Source: Chara braunii (Eukaryota > Streptophyta > Charophyceae > Charales > Characeae). Taken from it: a DNA stretch of 48,412 nucleotides. Position numbers and translations under genes: made by a program. Of this stretch, positions 26,266 to 37,390 are shown piece after piece. Below the pieces are notes generated by a model. That model ran no database searches, was not told the DNA's origin, and saw only the letters and a program-made list of their open reading frames with translations. The DNA is taken from positions 2,169,357-2,217,768 of the forward strand of contig BFEA01000100.1 in the NCBI GenBank assembly GCA_003427395.1, written 5' to 3'. The stretch's first letter is position 1. Every line of letters begins with the position of its first letter.

Positions 26266-26324
26266 TTTTTAAGATGCAATGAAAATTTACAATTTAGAAT
26301 GTAATTTTACTCTAGAATGATTAT

Positions 26325-26792
26325 TTAATTCTGGAAAAATTTTCTGTTGGGAGAAGGGGACGATTGAGGCGGTAAGAGAGGGTAATCCGTCTTCAGGTAA
26401 CACTTGTTAGAGGAGAAAGGGTAGTGGAAGGAGAGAGGAGGTAGGATAGGTAGGTTGGTGGAGGAGATTGCTTTGAGGGCATGGGGAATAAAGGGACAAT
26501 GAATTAAGAAGGAAGAAAGAAGATTGCTGGAAATGAGTTTTCTAGAAGGAAAAGGGTTGAAAAAGACTTGTGGAGCGCTAGCAGAGGGATACTTTTTGAA
26601 ACCAGTGTTATCGAGTAAGAAGTAAGGAACGACAGGAGCAATCTCACTCGGAGCGCAAGCAAATTGAAGAGTTGCTGAGCGCCAAGTGTAGCCATTGTGC
26701 AACCCAAATTCACCCTTCCTTCTGTACCCTGTGTCTTTTTCCCACCCTGAAATCCCTGGATACCATAGCCAGCGCCAATACCTTTTGAAATG
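26325..26792 (-). CDS. Unassigned minus-strand ORF, possible exon
   Basis: CATTTTCCTTCAG on the minus strand, an acceptor-like sequence, is followed by 155 open codons to a stop at 26325. The first 90 residues look protein-like: Trp/Gly-rich (YPGISGWEKDTGYRRKGEFG), then HNGYTWRSATLQFACAPSEI and VVPYFLLDNTGFKKYPSA. The last third is Pro/Ser/Leu-rich and may be non-coding. I do not recognise the family. An open frame this long in AT-rich DNA is unlikely by chance alone but could also be part of an old repeat. Confidence 0.3.
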   Translation of the reverse strand, partial: HFKRYWRWLWYPGISGWEKDTGYRRKGEFGLHNGYTWRSATLQFACAPSEIAPVVPYFLLDNTGFKKYPSASAPQVFFNPFPSRKLISSNLLSSFLIHCPFIPHALKAISSTNLPILPPLSFHYPFSSNKCYLKTDYPLLPPQSSPSPNRKFFQN

Positions 26793-27426
26793 CTGAAGGA
26801 AAATGGGAACATGTAATCAAGTGGAGAAAGAAGGTATTAATAACTTATTTTTTAAGAAATGAATCAGTATATAAAATCATGGCTCAAACAGGTTCTGCTA
26901 ATCCCTCTGGCAATGAGTACGTGACTTCTTGTTCTTAGGTTGTCGTCTGATATTTCTTATCACTGCATCTCATTGTCTATGTTTTTTTCTCCCTTAGTAT
27001 CCTCAAATTCTCTTCACCTTCATTCTCCCTCCCCCTGCATTATTCTCAGTTTCATTGTCTTTTTTCCCTGTTAATCGGTTTTTTCTTTTCTATTAATGTG
27101 TATTCTTTCCCTTTCTTTCCACCATACCATTGACTATCTTCTTTATGCTCTGTGGATTTCAACTTACTGTATCTGCTAGTACATAGCCGTGCTCAGTCGG
27201 AGGTGATTACCTGAACCAATTTCATGCTCTTAAAGAACCCAAAAATGAATCTCAGCATTAGGAGGGCGAAACGCCTAGCTTTGCTCCTGTTCTACCAAAC
27301 TGTTATGAGGCATAATTTATTAAGCAGTTGGGACCCAACCCTTACACTAGGCTTACCCATAGAACATCTGCATGGCAAGTACCTCACTACAAGGGAATAG
27401 TCTCTGACACCGTCACAACAATGCAT

Positions 27427-27714
27427 GTGGATCCGATGCTCACTGACGGGATACCAGGATCGGTCGTCCAGCAGCAGAATGTTGTTTCTCCTCCCCCAGG
27501 TTTCATTTTCACCACTGTCTGTCGACGAACACAATCAACTGGGTAGTAATGGAAAAAGAACAATGGGATCAATCTATATCACTGACTAAGTAATGAATAG
27601 GGAACCAATTCTCACTGACGTGCGATCGGGACCGAGCGCGCCACAACATAATTTAGTTTTTCCTTCTCAGGAATCATTCCCGCCACTACCTGCCGACACA
27701 CACAACCAACAGAC
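27427..27714 (+). repeat. Direct repeat in the LINE ORF1 N-terminal region
   Basis: 27427-27541 and 27599-27714 are diverged direct repeats (period about 173 bp). Both encode a (D/E)P(M/I)LTD... Q.N.V.P...F.P start and end at CGACxxACACAATCAAC or CGACACACACAACCAAC. The second is in the ORF of 98 codons at 27593-27889. This looks like a duplicated ORF1 N-terminal module. Confidence 0.6.
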
Positions 27715-27946
27715 TAGTAAAGGAAAGAGAGTCATGGACCAAAATTGCAATGAAGAAGTCGGACCGTTGCAGGACATGATTATGGAAGAAAGCAAGGAAC
27801 TTCAAGGGGTTTTGACAGAGGAGGAGCGAGCGATGGAAAAAAAGAAGGATGCTCAACCTTCAGACATAACTGCTCAACAGTCATCCTGAGCGAAAAGAGT
27901 GAGAGATTCGTTGTAAAATAAAACTTTAAATATCAAAAGACAGTCG

Positions 27947-28809
27947 GTGGACGTGTTGGGAGTTCCGGTAGAAGAAATAAAAGTACCTCTGAAAAATCTT
28001 TCTCCAGCAAGAGCCTACTTTCTCACACTCTTTCTCCACCCACTGGAACAGAAAGTGATTGATCAAGGAGGGAGAAAAACACTAGTTAAGTCTTATCCAA
28101 CAAACAAATTGGTAACGAGGGATGATATCTATACTAAGCTTGAAAATAACTGGTTATTTTTTAAGAGGGGGGCTATCAGATCCACAAATGATAAAATAAA
28201 ATGGATTTGTAAGAGACTGGGAAGTATGAAAGACGACCCAGAAGCGGTACATGAGTTTTTGCTCTTTCAACCAGTCTCCTCTACGGTCTTTAATGTTCTA
28301 AGTCTTTTTTAGCAAGATAAAAAATAATGGATTGATGGAGGAGGATGCAATGTGATCAGACCGAGGTGCGGGTGTATCCTTAGCTTCCGAAAAAGGTTGG
28401 TCCGGAGGAACGCAGAAAGCAACTGATGAAAGACTTCTACTGGGTGGAACTCAGACACATACCAATAGAAGTTCAAGTTGCGTTTATTGATGACTTTGGG
28501 CAACAGTACAAGATCATTGATTTCATCGATCCACTGCCAACGTATGTGGCAAAAAGGGATGACTACTTAATGATTGTCATTGACCTTCCTAAAGACCAAC
28601 TTTTCTCATTGGATGATATCATCCCCTTCAAAATGGGGAGTCAGATATATCAAATTCACATGACAAATAAAATTCGGCCATGGTGTTTTAAGTGTAGAGC
28701 CTACGTACACCTTAGCGCCGAGACTGCCTGCCCACAACATCCACAACACATTGTCACTAGGGACGGTCAACTGAGGACTCCGAGGGATTCGCATAGACCC
28801 AATCGATGA
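27947..28809 (+). pseudogene. LINE ORF1-like protein with zinc knuckle
   Basis: Pieces 27947-28312 and 28426-28809 in different frames. The second reads FYWVELRHIPIEVQVAFIDD, then DDYLMIVIDLPKD, then IRPWCFKCRAYVHLSAETAC, a CCHC-like knuckle (the fourth ligand spaced out) that follows the DUF4283-like fold of plant LINE ORF1 proteins. Known role: RNA binding in the retrotransposition particle. A stop at 28310-28312 and a frame change separate the two pieces. Confidence 0.6.
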
Positions 28810-30666
28810 CTATCGGTACTCCCAGGCTACGAGGGCTGGGTATATATTGATGAATTAACAAAAAATGGGCAACCTTGTTGTTGGACCTGGGAAGGATGAG
28901 GTGATCCTCGTCGTTCTTCTCGACCACCAACGGAGTGGATCCCTCATAGCAATGACCCGTTGGACAGACTGAACAAAAGTCAACAGAACTCCAAGCGAAA
29001 AGGCACGGCAACAACTCAAAATTTGGGAGCTAACTCATTAGGATCGATGGCTGAGGTTAGCTCATCCAACTCTGCTGGTTCTTCTTTGACGGCTGAACAA
29101 ACGAGACAGGGGGTCAAGGAGACAATTGTCTTCAAGGTCCCCAACAGGTAAGTGTGGCAAATGGGAACCTAGAAAAAAGAACGGACGAAAATGCTTAAAA
29201 AAAAAAAAAAACAGCTCAAGTGGGTCTACAGGCAACAACTTTCCTTCCTACGTCAAGTAAGTCTGCCTCCATAGTGTATAGGCCTGTAAACGCGGGAAAA
29301 TCTCAGACACACGTTCATAGTGCCCATGCTTCTTCCTCGTCTTCTAAACGGCGAGATCTAGGGAAAAAACAGAGCAGATCTAAAGGGGGGAAACGACTTT
29401 CACGATTGTCAAAACCACAGGCCCGATCCCATGGAGATTGATGCACTAAAGGATGTTTTTGAGCCGAGCCCATGGAACTGGATCCAATCCCAGGGGCAGC
29501 GCCCCCCCCCCCGGTATCACTGCAGTAGTGACAAATAATAGGAAATAGGTGGGCCAGAGGGTGGATTTGACAACCATTACGGATTGACTTTTTGACAATC
29601 TAAGAGTAAAATACACAGGTTTCAGAAGAGTTTTTGGACACCTTTTACCGGGATCTGGTCCCCCTTTTGAAAACTAGTGAAAGTCTGAGAATCGTACTAG
29701 GTAATGGCCTGCCTCAGGGAGTTAGATGGCAGCAGGTTCTTCATCGACTGCTGCCAGTAGTGATAGCCAGATTTCAGTCTTTGTTCCACAAGCAGCAACT
29801 CCTTCGAGACAGCCAAAATACTACAAATTAATTAAGACAAAATAAGGGAGAGCAAGGTCAGTTGGTAAAAGAGAAAACTACACTGACCAATGTAGAATCC
29901 AATACAGAAGTCATGAATACAAGACAAGTAACAAAACATAGCAGCGTCACAAAAAGCAAATTAACAAAATCTTTCTAAGAATTTGTGACAAAATTGCTCC
30001 CTTCCTCAATGCCGCGATGGGAGGTTTGTTCGAAGGGTCAGCAGTGACACAACAATCTCCAGTAGTAACCTAGGTCATGTTGAAGAGGTGAAATTGAAGG
30101 AAGTGGTCTCACCGATCACGGGGGAAATAAAATTTCTACAACTCTCCCATTCAGGGGAGAAGTCAAGGGAGATCATTAAAAGATAATCTTTAATGGAGTG
30201 GGATTACCAGTCTCTAAAATCCGAGAGCACAGACCAGCATATAATCCCTGAACCGCCTCAGAGTGAAATGACTTTGTGTATGGATCACAATAAGAGGTCG
30301 TCGGCTGATGACAGAGAAGGAATGTTACAGCAACAAGAATTTAATCCACTTCCAACTCACATAGGAAAACCACAGCAAGGTAATACTCCCGTCCTTTTTA
30401 CAGATCAGGTTGTTGAGCAACAAAGAAAAATAAAATCACAATTGATTCTTCAGGTATTGTCCACTCGAAACTCAGACCAGATTTTAGTACAGTTTTCCCT
30501 TCAACAAAAACATCAAAAGGAAGGGAGTGGGGAAGGAGGGAAAGGTGTAAAAAACAAGGTTTTACTGCTTACCTATCAGTCGGTCCCGTGCCCCGATCTG
30601 ACAGCAAGCAATGGGTCTCCGCGGTGGTCTGAAAAAAGACAGCGAGAAGAGGAACCGCACAAGTAG
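28810..30666 (+). pseudogene. ORF1 C-terminal / inter-ORF region of the LINE
   Basis: Short open pieces rich in Ser, Gln and Lys (28960-29151, 29220-29441, and 30193-30666 with 157 codons: EPPQSEMTLCMDHNKRS, then QQQEFNPLPTHIGKPQQGN). They are compositionally like disordered ORF1 tails. The phrase FPPLPADTHNQQ near 27680 and FNPLPTHIGKPQQGN here are similar, so a repeated module is possible. No catalytic domain is seen. A poly-C run lies at 29502-29513. Confidence 0.4.
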
Positions 30667-31529
30667 AATAAATCCAGCACGAGCTCAATGGGTGGGAAGG
30701 ATCCTTCTGACCTCTTTTTAAAATCTTCAATCATAATCAAGGAGAACAACTCAGGTTCACAAGGCAAGGAAAAGATAACAAAGAAAAATGATACGACAAA
30801 GTGACCAAAGGATCCAAATAAGGAAAGGGACAGTCAAAAATAGAACTCAAAGCAAAATCAGTATCCAAAACCTCCTCTCCTCCCCACAGTTCCTCTCCCG
30901 AAAGGATGACTGATCAGTAAAAGACAAAAATTACGACAACTCATGATCAGGGATATGCAGAACAACGCTTTCCAGACCACGTACCCTGATGCTCCCAGTA
31001 AGAAGAACAGAGGGGGAGTGGGAGAGAGGTCTGTCAGAACCGAAAGGGGCAGTGCATGGATAAATGACCATGCAAGGAACAATAGCAGATATTTTGGGTG
31101 GAAGGCTGCCAGAGATGACCGAGTTTAAAACAAAAATTGCTAAATTTATCCTGGAACACTTTTCGCCAACTTGAACTGGTACTTCAGTGTTGATAATGAA
31201 TACAGAAGCTTAAAGTATGACACAGAGGGGTGTATATTTCAAATTTGATTAGTCCCGTACTTAGCGTACTGCCAATTTGCACTGGCTGTCCCAAGGTACT
31301 ATTGCAAAACTTCAGTTGTTGAAGATCAAGGAGATTAGTTATTGGTCAAAGGCGGATGTTACAGTCATGCTATCTAGAATACCTGTCAACGGAAAGCTAG
31401 CAGAAGGGGTACCTTGGATTCAGCCCAATGGATGAACTTGTAGATGGAAATGGATAGCAAATTGAAGTGATGTAAGGTGTAAATATATGAAATGCCTTTT
31501 ACAATAAAGATAAGAAATGGAAACAACTA

Positions 31530-31899
31530 AGAAGAGAGACAAATTTGAATCTTCGATCACTCAACGTAAATGGATTAGCATCAGCCAAACAGGCAAAACA
31601 TCAGGTCATATATGAGCAACTAAAAGAGGTAGATTGCAGGAATTGGCCTGATGCAATATGCATCTTGGAAACTCACCTTATGGATAACCCAGATCATAAC
31701 CATACCCATAAACAAATCTGGCCCCATAGGGCCTTCAGAGCACATGCCCCGACACTATGTAGCGCACGCGTGACCATTTGAGGATGATTTAGATACCTCC
31801 TGGTTCAAGGATAGAGCAAGTGCATTGGGATGAAGAGAAGGAAGAAGGAAGATGGTCTATATATTAACAATATTTAAACTAGAGATAGTAACAATATTG
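31530..31899 (+). pseudogene. LINE ORF2 AP-endonuclease, N-terminal part
   Basis: LRSLNVNGLASAKQAKHQVI then DAICILETHL matches the start of LINE endonucleases (N-V-x-G, then D-x-x-x-L-x-E-T-H with the metal-binding Glu). The frame breaks at about 31780 and again before the foldback insertion. The known role of this domain is nicking target DNA for target-primed reverse transcription. Confidence 0.75.
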
Positions 31900-32159
31900 A
31901 ACAACCATTTCGTTAGAACGAACATATTATATTTTTTGAACGAAACTAAAATAGAGTTTTTGGGCCGAAATTTGGTCTAAATTTTTGGCTCCTCGGGGTC
32001 CGGCGTTCCTAAAACGGCGGACCCCCTAGATGTATTTGGTCACAACTGGGGAAGGGGTCCGGCAGATTAGCCAAAATTTTTGACCGGATTTCGACAAAAA
32101 AACTCAAATTTAATTTCGTTCAAAAAATATAATATGTCTGTTTTGACGAAATGGTTGTT
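31900..32159. mobile_element. 260-bp foldback MITE inserted in the LINE endonuclease
   Basis: The termini AACAACCATTTCGTTAGAAC...ATATTATATTTTTTGAACGAAA and TTTCGTTCAAAAAATATAAT...GACGAAATGGTTGTT are inverted over about 46 bases with few mismatches. The interior is also largely palindromic (CCGAAATTTGGTCTAAATTTTTGGCT against AGCCAAAATTTTTGACCGGA). ATTG occurs on both flanks (31896-31899 and 32160-32163), a candidate 4-bp target duplication. Endonuclease coding resumes right after it. Confidence 0.82.
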
Positions 32160-32163
32160 ATTG

Positions 32164-32650
32164 TATGTATATGGTCCGAATGAAGTAAGAGAAAAGAGAC
32201 AATTTTTTTAGCATATTAAAGACTTTCTTCCAGTTGGCATCCCGATCATTATGGCGGGGGATTTTAATGCGGCCCCAAATCGCCACATGGATCCCTGACA
32301 TATCCCGGACCCTTGCCCCTTTTAATAGGCTTTTATATAGAAATGAATGAACAAATGATAGAAGGGTTAGGTCAATTACTTAATATCTTTGACTTGTATA
32401 GACGCTCTTTCCCTACCAAATGTAAGTACACATGTTTCAGAAAGAGTCAAACTTCTAAAGCTACAAAATCCACATAGATCTCATTCTACTGTTGGAAGAA
32501 TTGGAAGGTGCTTCGTAGGAGGCAAAGATTTTTTCTTAAAGTGTTTTTTCGATCCTTGACCATGCTTTGTATGAAGCGATATCCTTTAGAAAAAACCCGA
32601 CCAGGGTAAAAGATTCTACAAGCTGAACACTTCCTTACTTAACATTGATC
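32164..32650 (+). pseudogene. LINE ORF2 AP-endonuclease, C-terminal part
   Basis: VYGPNEVREKRQFF, then FLPVGIPIIMAGDFNAAPNR: the G-D-F-N catalytic motif of the endonuclease, read in one frame directly after the MITE. Further DLYRRSFPTKCKYTCFRKS fits the region before the final SDH motif. Several stops are present. Confidence 0.78.
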
Positions 32651-32967
32651 AATTTAGAATATACCTACAAGATGTATGGTCCTTCTGAAGAAAACAAAGA
32701 GACCTTATCAAGGATGATATAAGATGGTTCAACAACAATCTTCTATTTTTAGGTCGTAAATGCAATGAATATTCCAAGATGCTAGCTGCACAACGACACT
32801 TTGAAGAAATCAATCTCCAATCATAGCTCACGTAACTACAGCAACAAAAGGCGGTTGCTGAAGAGGAAATTGATTTAACCTCCATAACAAAAGACATTAC
32901 AAACATTGTATCCAAACTGTTATCTTTCATAGCATATCGGTAGCAAGGAGTCAGAATCAGAGGTAAA

Positions 32968-34130
32968 TTGAAAAGACACAACACAGAAGGAGTGATGGCT
33001 GCCAGATTCTTTGTCATAGCTAAGGCTAGAACAAGAAAATCAGTGATAGAAGCAATCTCAGATCCTCAAAGCCCTCAGGGATCTTGGGACACCTCGACAT
33101 CATCTTGTTCTCAAATAACAAGAAATTATTATAAGAAACTTTTTAAGTCAGAATGTAACAACATTCTCAAAGAACAATGAGTACAGGAGATCGAAGTGAT
33201 TCATCATGCCCCTCACTAAATCTCTTACAAAACAACAAAAAGAAATGTTAGAATCTCCTCTGTCCAAAAAGAAAATTTGGACTGCCTTGATGATGATGGA
33301 AGAAGCGAAAACCCCTCGTATAGCTGATCTCCCAAATGAATTTAAAAAAAAAATGTGGGAGTATCGTTCACAAGATCTAATGAATTTTTACTATGCGGTC
33401 TGGACAACAGGGAGAATGAGAGAAGTGGTAGGTCAAGACGTTTTAACTCTTTTATACAAGAAGGGAGTGAAAACGAATATAAAAAATTACAGACCAATTA
33501 TTCTGCTCACTGTGGTATACAAATTGGTTGCAAAGGCCTTAGCAAACTGTTTGATGAAAGTTATAAGAAATATAATTTATCCTACACAGACAGGTTCCAA
33601 GACAACATCCTCCTGGTGAATGAATTAATCAAATTATTGAAACAATTAAAACATAATGCGACTTTTATCTTTATTGATTTCAAAAAAATATATGATAATG
33701 TCGACTGGTTATTTCTCGATAAATGTATGAAAAAACTAAATTATGGCCCATGTTTTCGTAGATGGATAGAAATATTACATTCAAATGCAACAACAAGGGT
33801 TATGATCAATGACAACATAGCACCACCTATAGCTTTCGAGCGTTCGGTGAGACAAGGTGACCTTATTGCACCCTTTCTTTTTGGTGAGACAAGGTGACCT
33901 TATTGCACCCTTTCTTTTTGTTATTATGATGAAAGCCCTAGCTGCTAATTTGCAGAAAATAAGGATATAAAGTGTATTCAAGTTTCTTACCTCTCCAAAG
34001 AGGCCATTCCAACATGTTCTCTTTTCGCACATGATCTCTCGTTGATGGCTGATGCATCTCGCGAGAACATGAAAGAAATCTAAAATTTGTTGAATAAATT
34101 TTGTTATCTCTCAGACATGAGAGCAAGACT
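32968..34130 (+). pseudogene. LINE ORF2 reverse transcriptase, inactive
   Basis: 33206-33619 gives LTLLYKKGVKTNIKNYRPII and VYKLVAKALANCL. After a frameshift come FIFIDFKKIYDNVDWLF (motif A Asp) and RSVRQGDLIAPFLF (motif B-like). There a 37-bp tandem duplication (33846-33919) shifts the frame. The motif C that should be FADD or YADD reads FAHD (near 34026), so one catalytic Asp is lost. The earlier part 32968-33180 matches the region between endonuclease and RT. Confidence 0.82.
33846..33919. repeat. 37-bp tandem duplication inside the RT domain
   Basis: GGTGAGACAAGGTGACCTTA continuing TTGCACCCTTTCTTTTT occurs twice in tandem at 33846 and 33883. It repeats the RQGD segment. 37 is not a multiple of three, so it breaks the frame. 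Confidence 0.95.
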
Positions 34131-34179
34131 CACGGGTGGTGGATACATCACTAGGGGGTGAGACCATCAGAACAACCTC

Positions 34180-35011
34180 ACATAAATTGGTTACCCCAAA
34201 ATACTCTCATTAGAGTGTTAGGGGTCACCTTGTCTGCAACACGCAAACCTTTCGCAAACAATGAATGGATAACTAAACCGGCCTTAGCAAAAATGACGTA
34301 ATGGAAGGATAAACAAACGTCTATTATAGGTAGGATACTTATCATTAATAATATCATTTTCACATCGTTATGGTATAAAGCAGCAATTTGGTCTCTAGAC
34401 AAAGCAACTTTCAAAGCGCTACAAAGACAAGTAACAACCTATCTCTGGAGAGGTAATCATGATCATAAAAACGTAATAAGCAGGGTGGCATGAAAGACAA
34501 TAGTACAACTTAAGTCAAAGGGAGGTCTAGGCATACTGGATCCAACTACTTAAGTAATGGCTCTAGCAATCCAATTGATTAAACGATTTTTTTTCAAACC
34601 ATAAAACCCTTGGTAAGCTTTAGCCTGATAACAAATTGAACGACTCGCTCCAGAAGTTCTTAAAGGAACGGATCCAATGATCTGGCTAGAAAATCGTAAT
34701 TGGTTCATATCTAGAGGAACACTGCATGTTCCCAATCAAGATCTGAATTCAAAACAACAAGCAATAAGAATAAATATGAAAAATGATTCCTTTTGGTTTG
34801 ATCTTTTCAAAACATGGAGAAAACTACCTCTTACAGATAAGATTTATCCAAGAAGATGGGAAAAAGTTTGTTAACAATCTCTTTTTGATAGCAGATGGAT
34901 CATAGACTCTCAAGGTAGAATGCTACACTATATGAACTCACCTCGAAAGGGATGGGTCAAAAATTGAATCCTTAGGATATAAGATCTATAAAATATAGAA
35001 ACCAAGGATTG
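34180..35011 (+). pseudogene. LINE ORF2 connection region
   Basis: Segments such as TLSATRKPFANNEWITKPALAKM, IIGRILIINNIIFTSLWYKAAIW and LKSKGGLGILDPTT follow the usual post-RT pattern of plant LINEs (shrinking shear motif, then KKEGGLGI-like). Stops interrupt it repeatedly. Confidence 0.65.
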
Positions 35012-35103
35012 GACCAGGTTCTCATACGCAGATCTATCACCTAGGCTGAGATATTGTGACCAGGTTCTCATACGCAGATCTATCACCTAGGCTGAGATAT
35101 TGT
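35012..35103. repeat. 46-bp tandem duplication in the LINE
   Basis: GACCAGGTTCTCATACGCAG and the following 26 bases are repeated at 35012 and 35058. It is not a multiple of three. It resembles the duplication at 33846 in size, and both fall in the same LINE. Confidence 0.95.
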
Positions 35104-36200
35104 AGACAAGTTGAAGCGACAATAGACCATTTACTGGAGTTTGTCCCTCTAGATTGGGTAAGAATTTTAAGAAAAGGACCGAAGCTGCACAAAGGAGATT
35201 GGGTAGGTCTATATTGAGATGAACAGCAGGTAGGGAATGAGATTATGATGCGAGCAGATGGGACAGTTCTATTGATTGTTTTCACATTAGGAGATAACAA
35301 TATCCTTTTGAAAACTCACCCACGTGAAACACGATGGATGCAAAAAGATCAAGTCTTCAGGATAAGGGTATTAGAGGATAAAAATCAATGGCATGCTTTC
35401 AAGCCTAACACTCAAATAGACAAGGTACCTCTTGACCCAATCAACTGGATTTGAATTTCTATGTCTGGAAAAAAAAAGTGTGTTCGCTCACTATACACAC
35501 TAACGGCCAGGTCAACATACAGAATGTTAAGACCTAAACTTAATCTAAGGGAAAGGGTGGAGATAAGATGGATGCATCTGAACTTAAGTAAGGACTCTCT
35601 AAGAAATATTAAATGGTTCCAAAACATAAAGTCCAGACCTGCCAAAGTAGCGGCTCTACAGTGGTAGATTAAACACCGATGTCTCCCAACAAATGACTGG
35701 ATTATTGATAGAACGTCATTGGAAAAAAGGGGGTTGACTTTCCCATGGTGCAAACTCTGCCTCTCAACGTTTCCCTCTAGAAAAATCACGGAGACAATAT
35801 AACATATCTTTCTACAATATCCTGGTTCAGTATGGATTTAAAGATGGTGGGATAGGATATGAGGTCAATTAGGTACATCCCACAATTGGCCATGGGACAG
35901 AAAGACATTGCTATGTGAATCCTGAAACCCAGACCAATTAGACGATTTTACTCAAAACTTATTTATTGTGGGACGAAGAGCACTTATGTGTGTCATTTGG
36001 CGTTGGAGATGCACCTATGAAATGAAGGGGGCAAGACTGGATGGTCAAAAATTCAAGGAATCTATCAAACAACAAATACACACAAAAATCACAGCGCAAT
36101 GGGAAAAAGTAAAGGAGAGTAAAATTTTTATCATCTAGGACGAAAATTCTTCAGCATTTTCAAGACTTCAGTGGCGCTTGGCTAGGGGGTCTTTAAGCGG
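35104..36200 (+). pseudogene. LINE ORF2 C-terminal region with zf-RVT remnant
   Basis: WVRILRKGPKLHKGDWVGLY, then RSTYRMLRPKLNLRERVEIRW, RPAKVAALQW, KHRCLPTNDW and FPWCKLCLSTFPSRK...HIFLQY. The last Cys of the zinc ligand set is Tyr, and stops occur within, so it is dead. It aligns over its whole length with 17390-18500. Confidence 0.75.
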
Positions 36201-36240
36201 GAAAAATGGGAAGGATCATATGGAAGGGGGACAAGGCTAA

Positions 36241-36595
36241 TCAACAGGTAGAATGACAAGAAATTAGAAGGCATCATTATCTCTGCTTCCATGATTTGAC
36301 AAACATTGACCCCTCTCTACCTCTGCGTCCTATGTCTGAATTCCGTTATCCTTTCCCACCTTCGTCAGTGTGTCTGGTCCCTCGAAGTTGGTATGGGTTA
36401 GATTAAAAGGCCTATTGTCCTGATTGCAGGTTTTTCAAACTTCTTTTGTTGAAGACTAGTTGCTAGATTGTTATTGCTAAATCTGACGCTCGTCCAAATG
36501 GGTGAAGAGGCAGCTGCTCCAACACTAGATCAGGGAGGACATGAGGAATTCCCAACAAATGTTTTTCTGATAAGCTTCATATTCAAATTGTACAT
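36241..36595. other. No gene seen
   Basis: Non-coding, moderately T-rich sequence after the LINE. It may include the LINE 3' UTR, but no tail or target duplication could be identified. Confidence 0.4.
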
Positions 36596-36703
36596 GGGAC
36601 GCTGGACCCGTTTTCCAGCAGGTGATGCTCCCCACCAATAGATGGAGCCGCCCTCCAGGTGCTAGTGGTGTTTGCTCTTATCAGCACCTTTAACACTGGC
36701 GGA
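36596..36703 (+). repeat. Dispersed repeat R2, copy 3
   Basis: GGGACGCTGGACCCGTTTTC, CAGCAGGTGATGCTCCCCAC, CAATAGATGGAGCC, then GGTGCTAGTGGTG and CAGCACCTTTAACA as the inverted tail. It aligns with 19260-19378 and with the reverse of 22160-22291. Confidence 0.78.
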
Positions 36704-37390
36704 GGCGTTTTCTTAAACCACTAGTACCTTTGTCGCTTGAGAAAATAGCGGGCCTCGGGTAGGCGTCCGACCTTTGCAGCGGCCGAAACGAAACGACGGC
36801 CGCCGATCAGATTTATCAATGGCAGTCGTCGTAGGGCCTGACCTCCAAAAATTCAGGCGATTGGGAAAACAGCTAGTTGTCCCTATTTTCCCACACGGGA
36901 AAAAAAAAAAAAAAAAAAGTACAGCTGCATCCATTTGGCCACTTCTGGTACTGCACTTATATCCTAACCCCTGAGCCTAAACTGGGTTACCATAATGGCC
37001 CCAGATTTTCTGGGTTGTTTGTGGAGGGACTGCCGAGGCCAAGTCCCATTAGCAGTCGCGCACGAGTTTGGTTTTGATTCCTGTACCAGTGCGGCACGCT
37101 AAGAGGGGCGGGGTGGCACCATTTCGAGGCTTTTCCGAGGAAATCTGAAAACGGTGTACGCCATGTAGAAGGGTCCTGCAATGATGACAATCTGCCAGGA
37201 GTTTCGGGAGTGCCCTTTTCTTGGGTTCCACAGGGCCTCGCTTCCCTACACAACCTTCTTCTTTTTTCTTTTTGTTTTTTAATTGCTTTTATATGCAATC
37301 CGGAAAACGGGTCTGGCATCTCTCACAACAAAAGCTTACCTCCTCCCCGTATGATCCCAGCACTCCGGCCAGGTTCATACCTGCCCTACA
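36704..37390. other. No gene seen; poly-A tract
   Basis: A poly-A run at 36901-36918 and a GGCCAAGTCCCATTAGCAG terminus-like motif at 37038 related to the foldback at 3532. The GTACCAGTGCGGCACGCTAAG region near 37083 may be part of a further dispersed repeat. No coding signal. Confidence 0.4.

Larger units (their letters stand above)
27421..36240 (+). mobile_element. Long decayed LINE (ORF1 and ORF2), same family as the 17-kb copy
   Basis: The order is ORF1-like sequence (27.4-30.7 kb), AP-endonuclease (31.5-32.5 kb), reverse transcriptase (33.2-34.1 kb), connection (34.2-35.0 kb) and zf-RVT region (35.1-36.1 kb). Many stops, frameshifts and internal tandem duplications make it inactive. A foldback element sits inside the endonuclease. 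The 3' end matches the LINE at 17.2-18.7 kb protein to protein. Exact ends, poly-A tail and target duplication are not visible. Confidence 0.82.
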
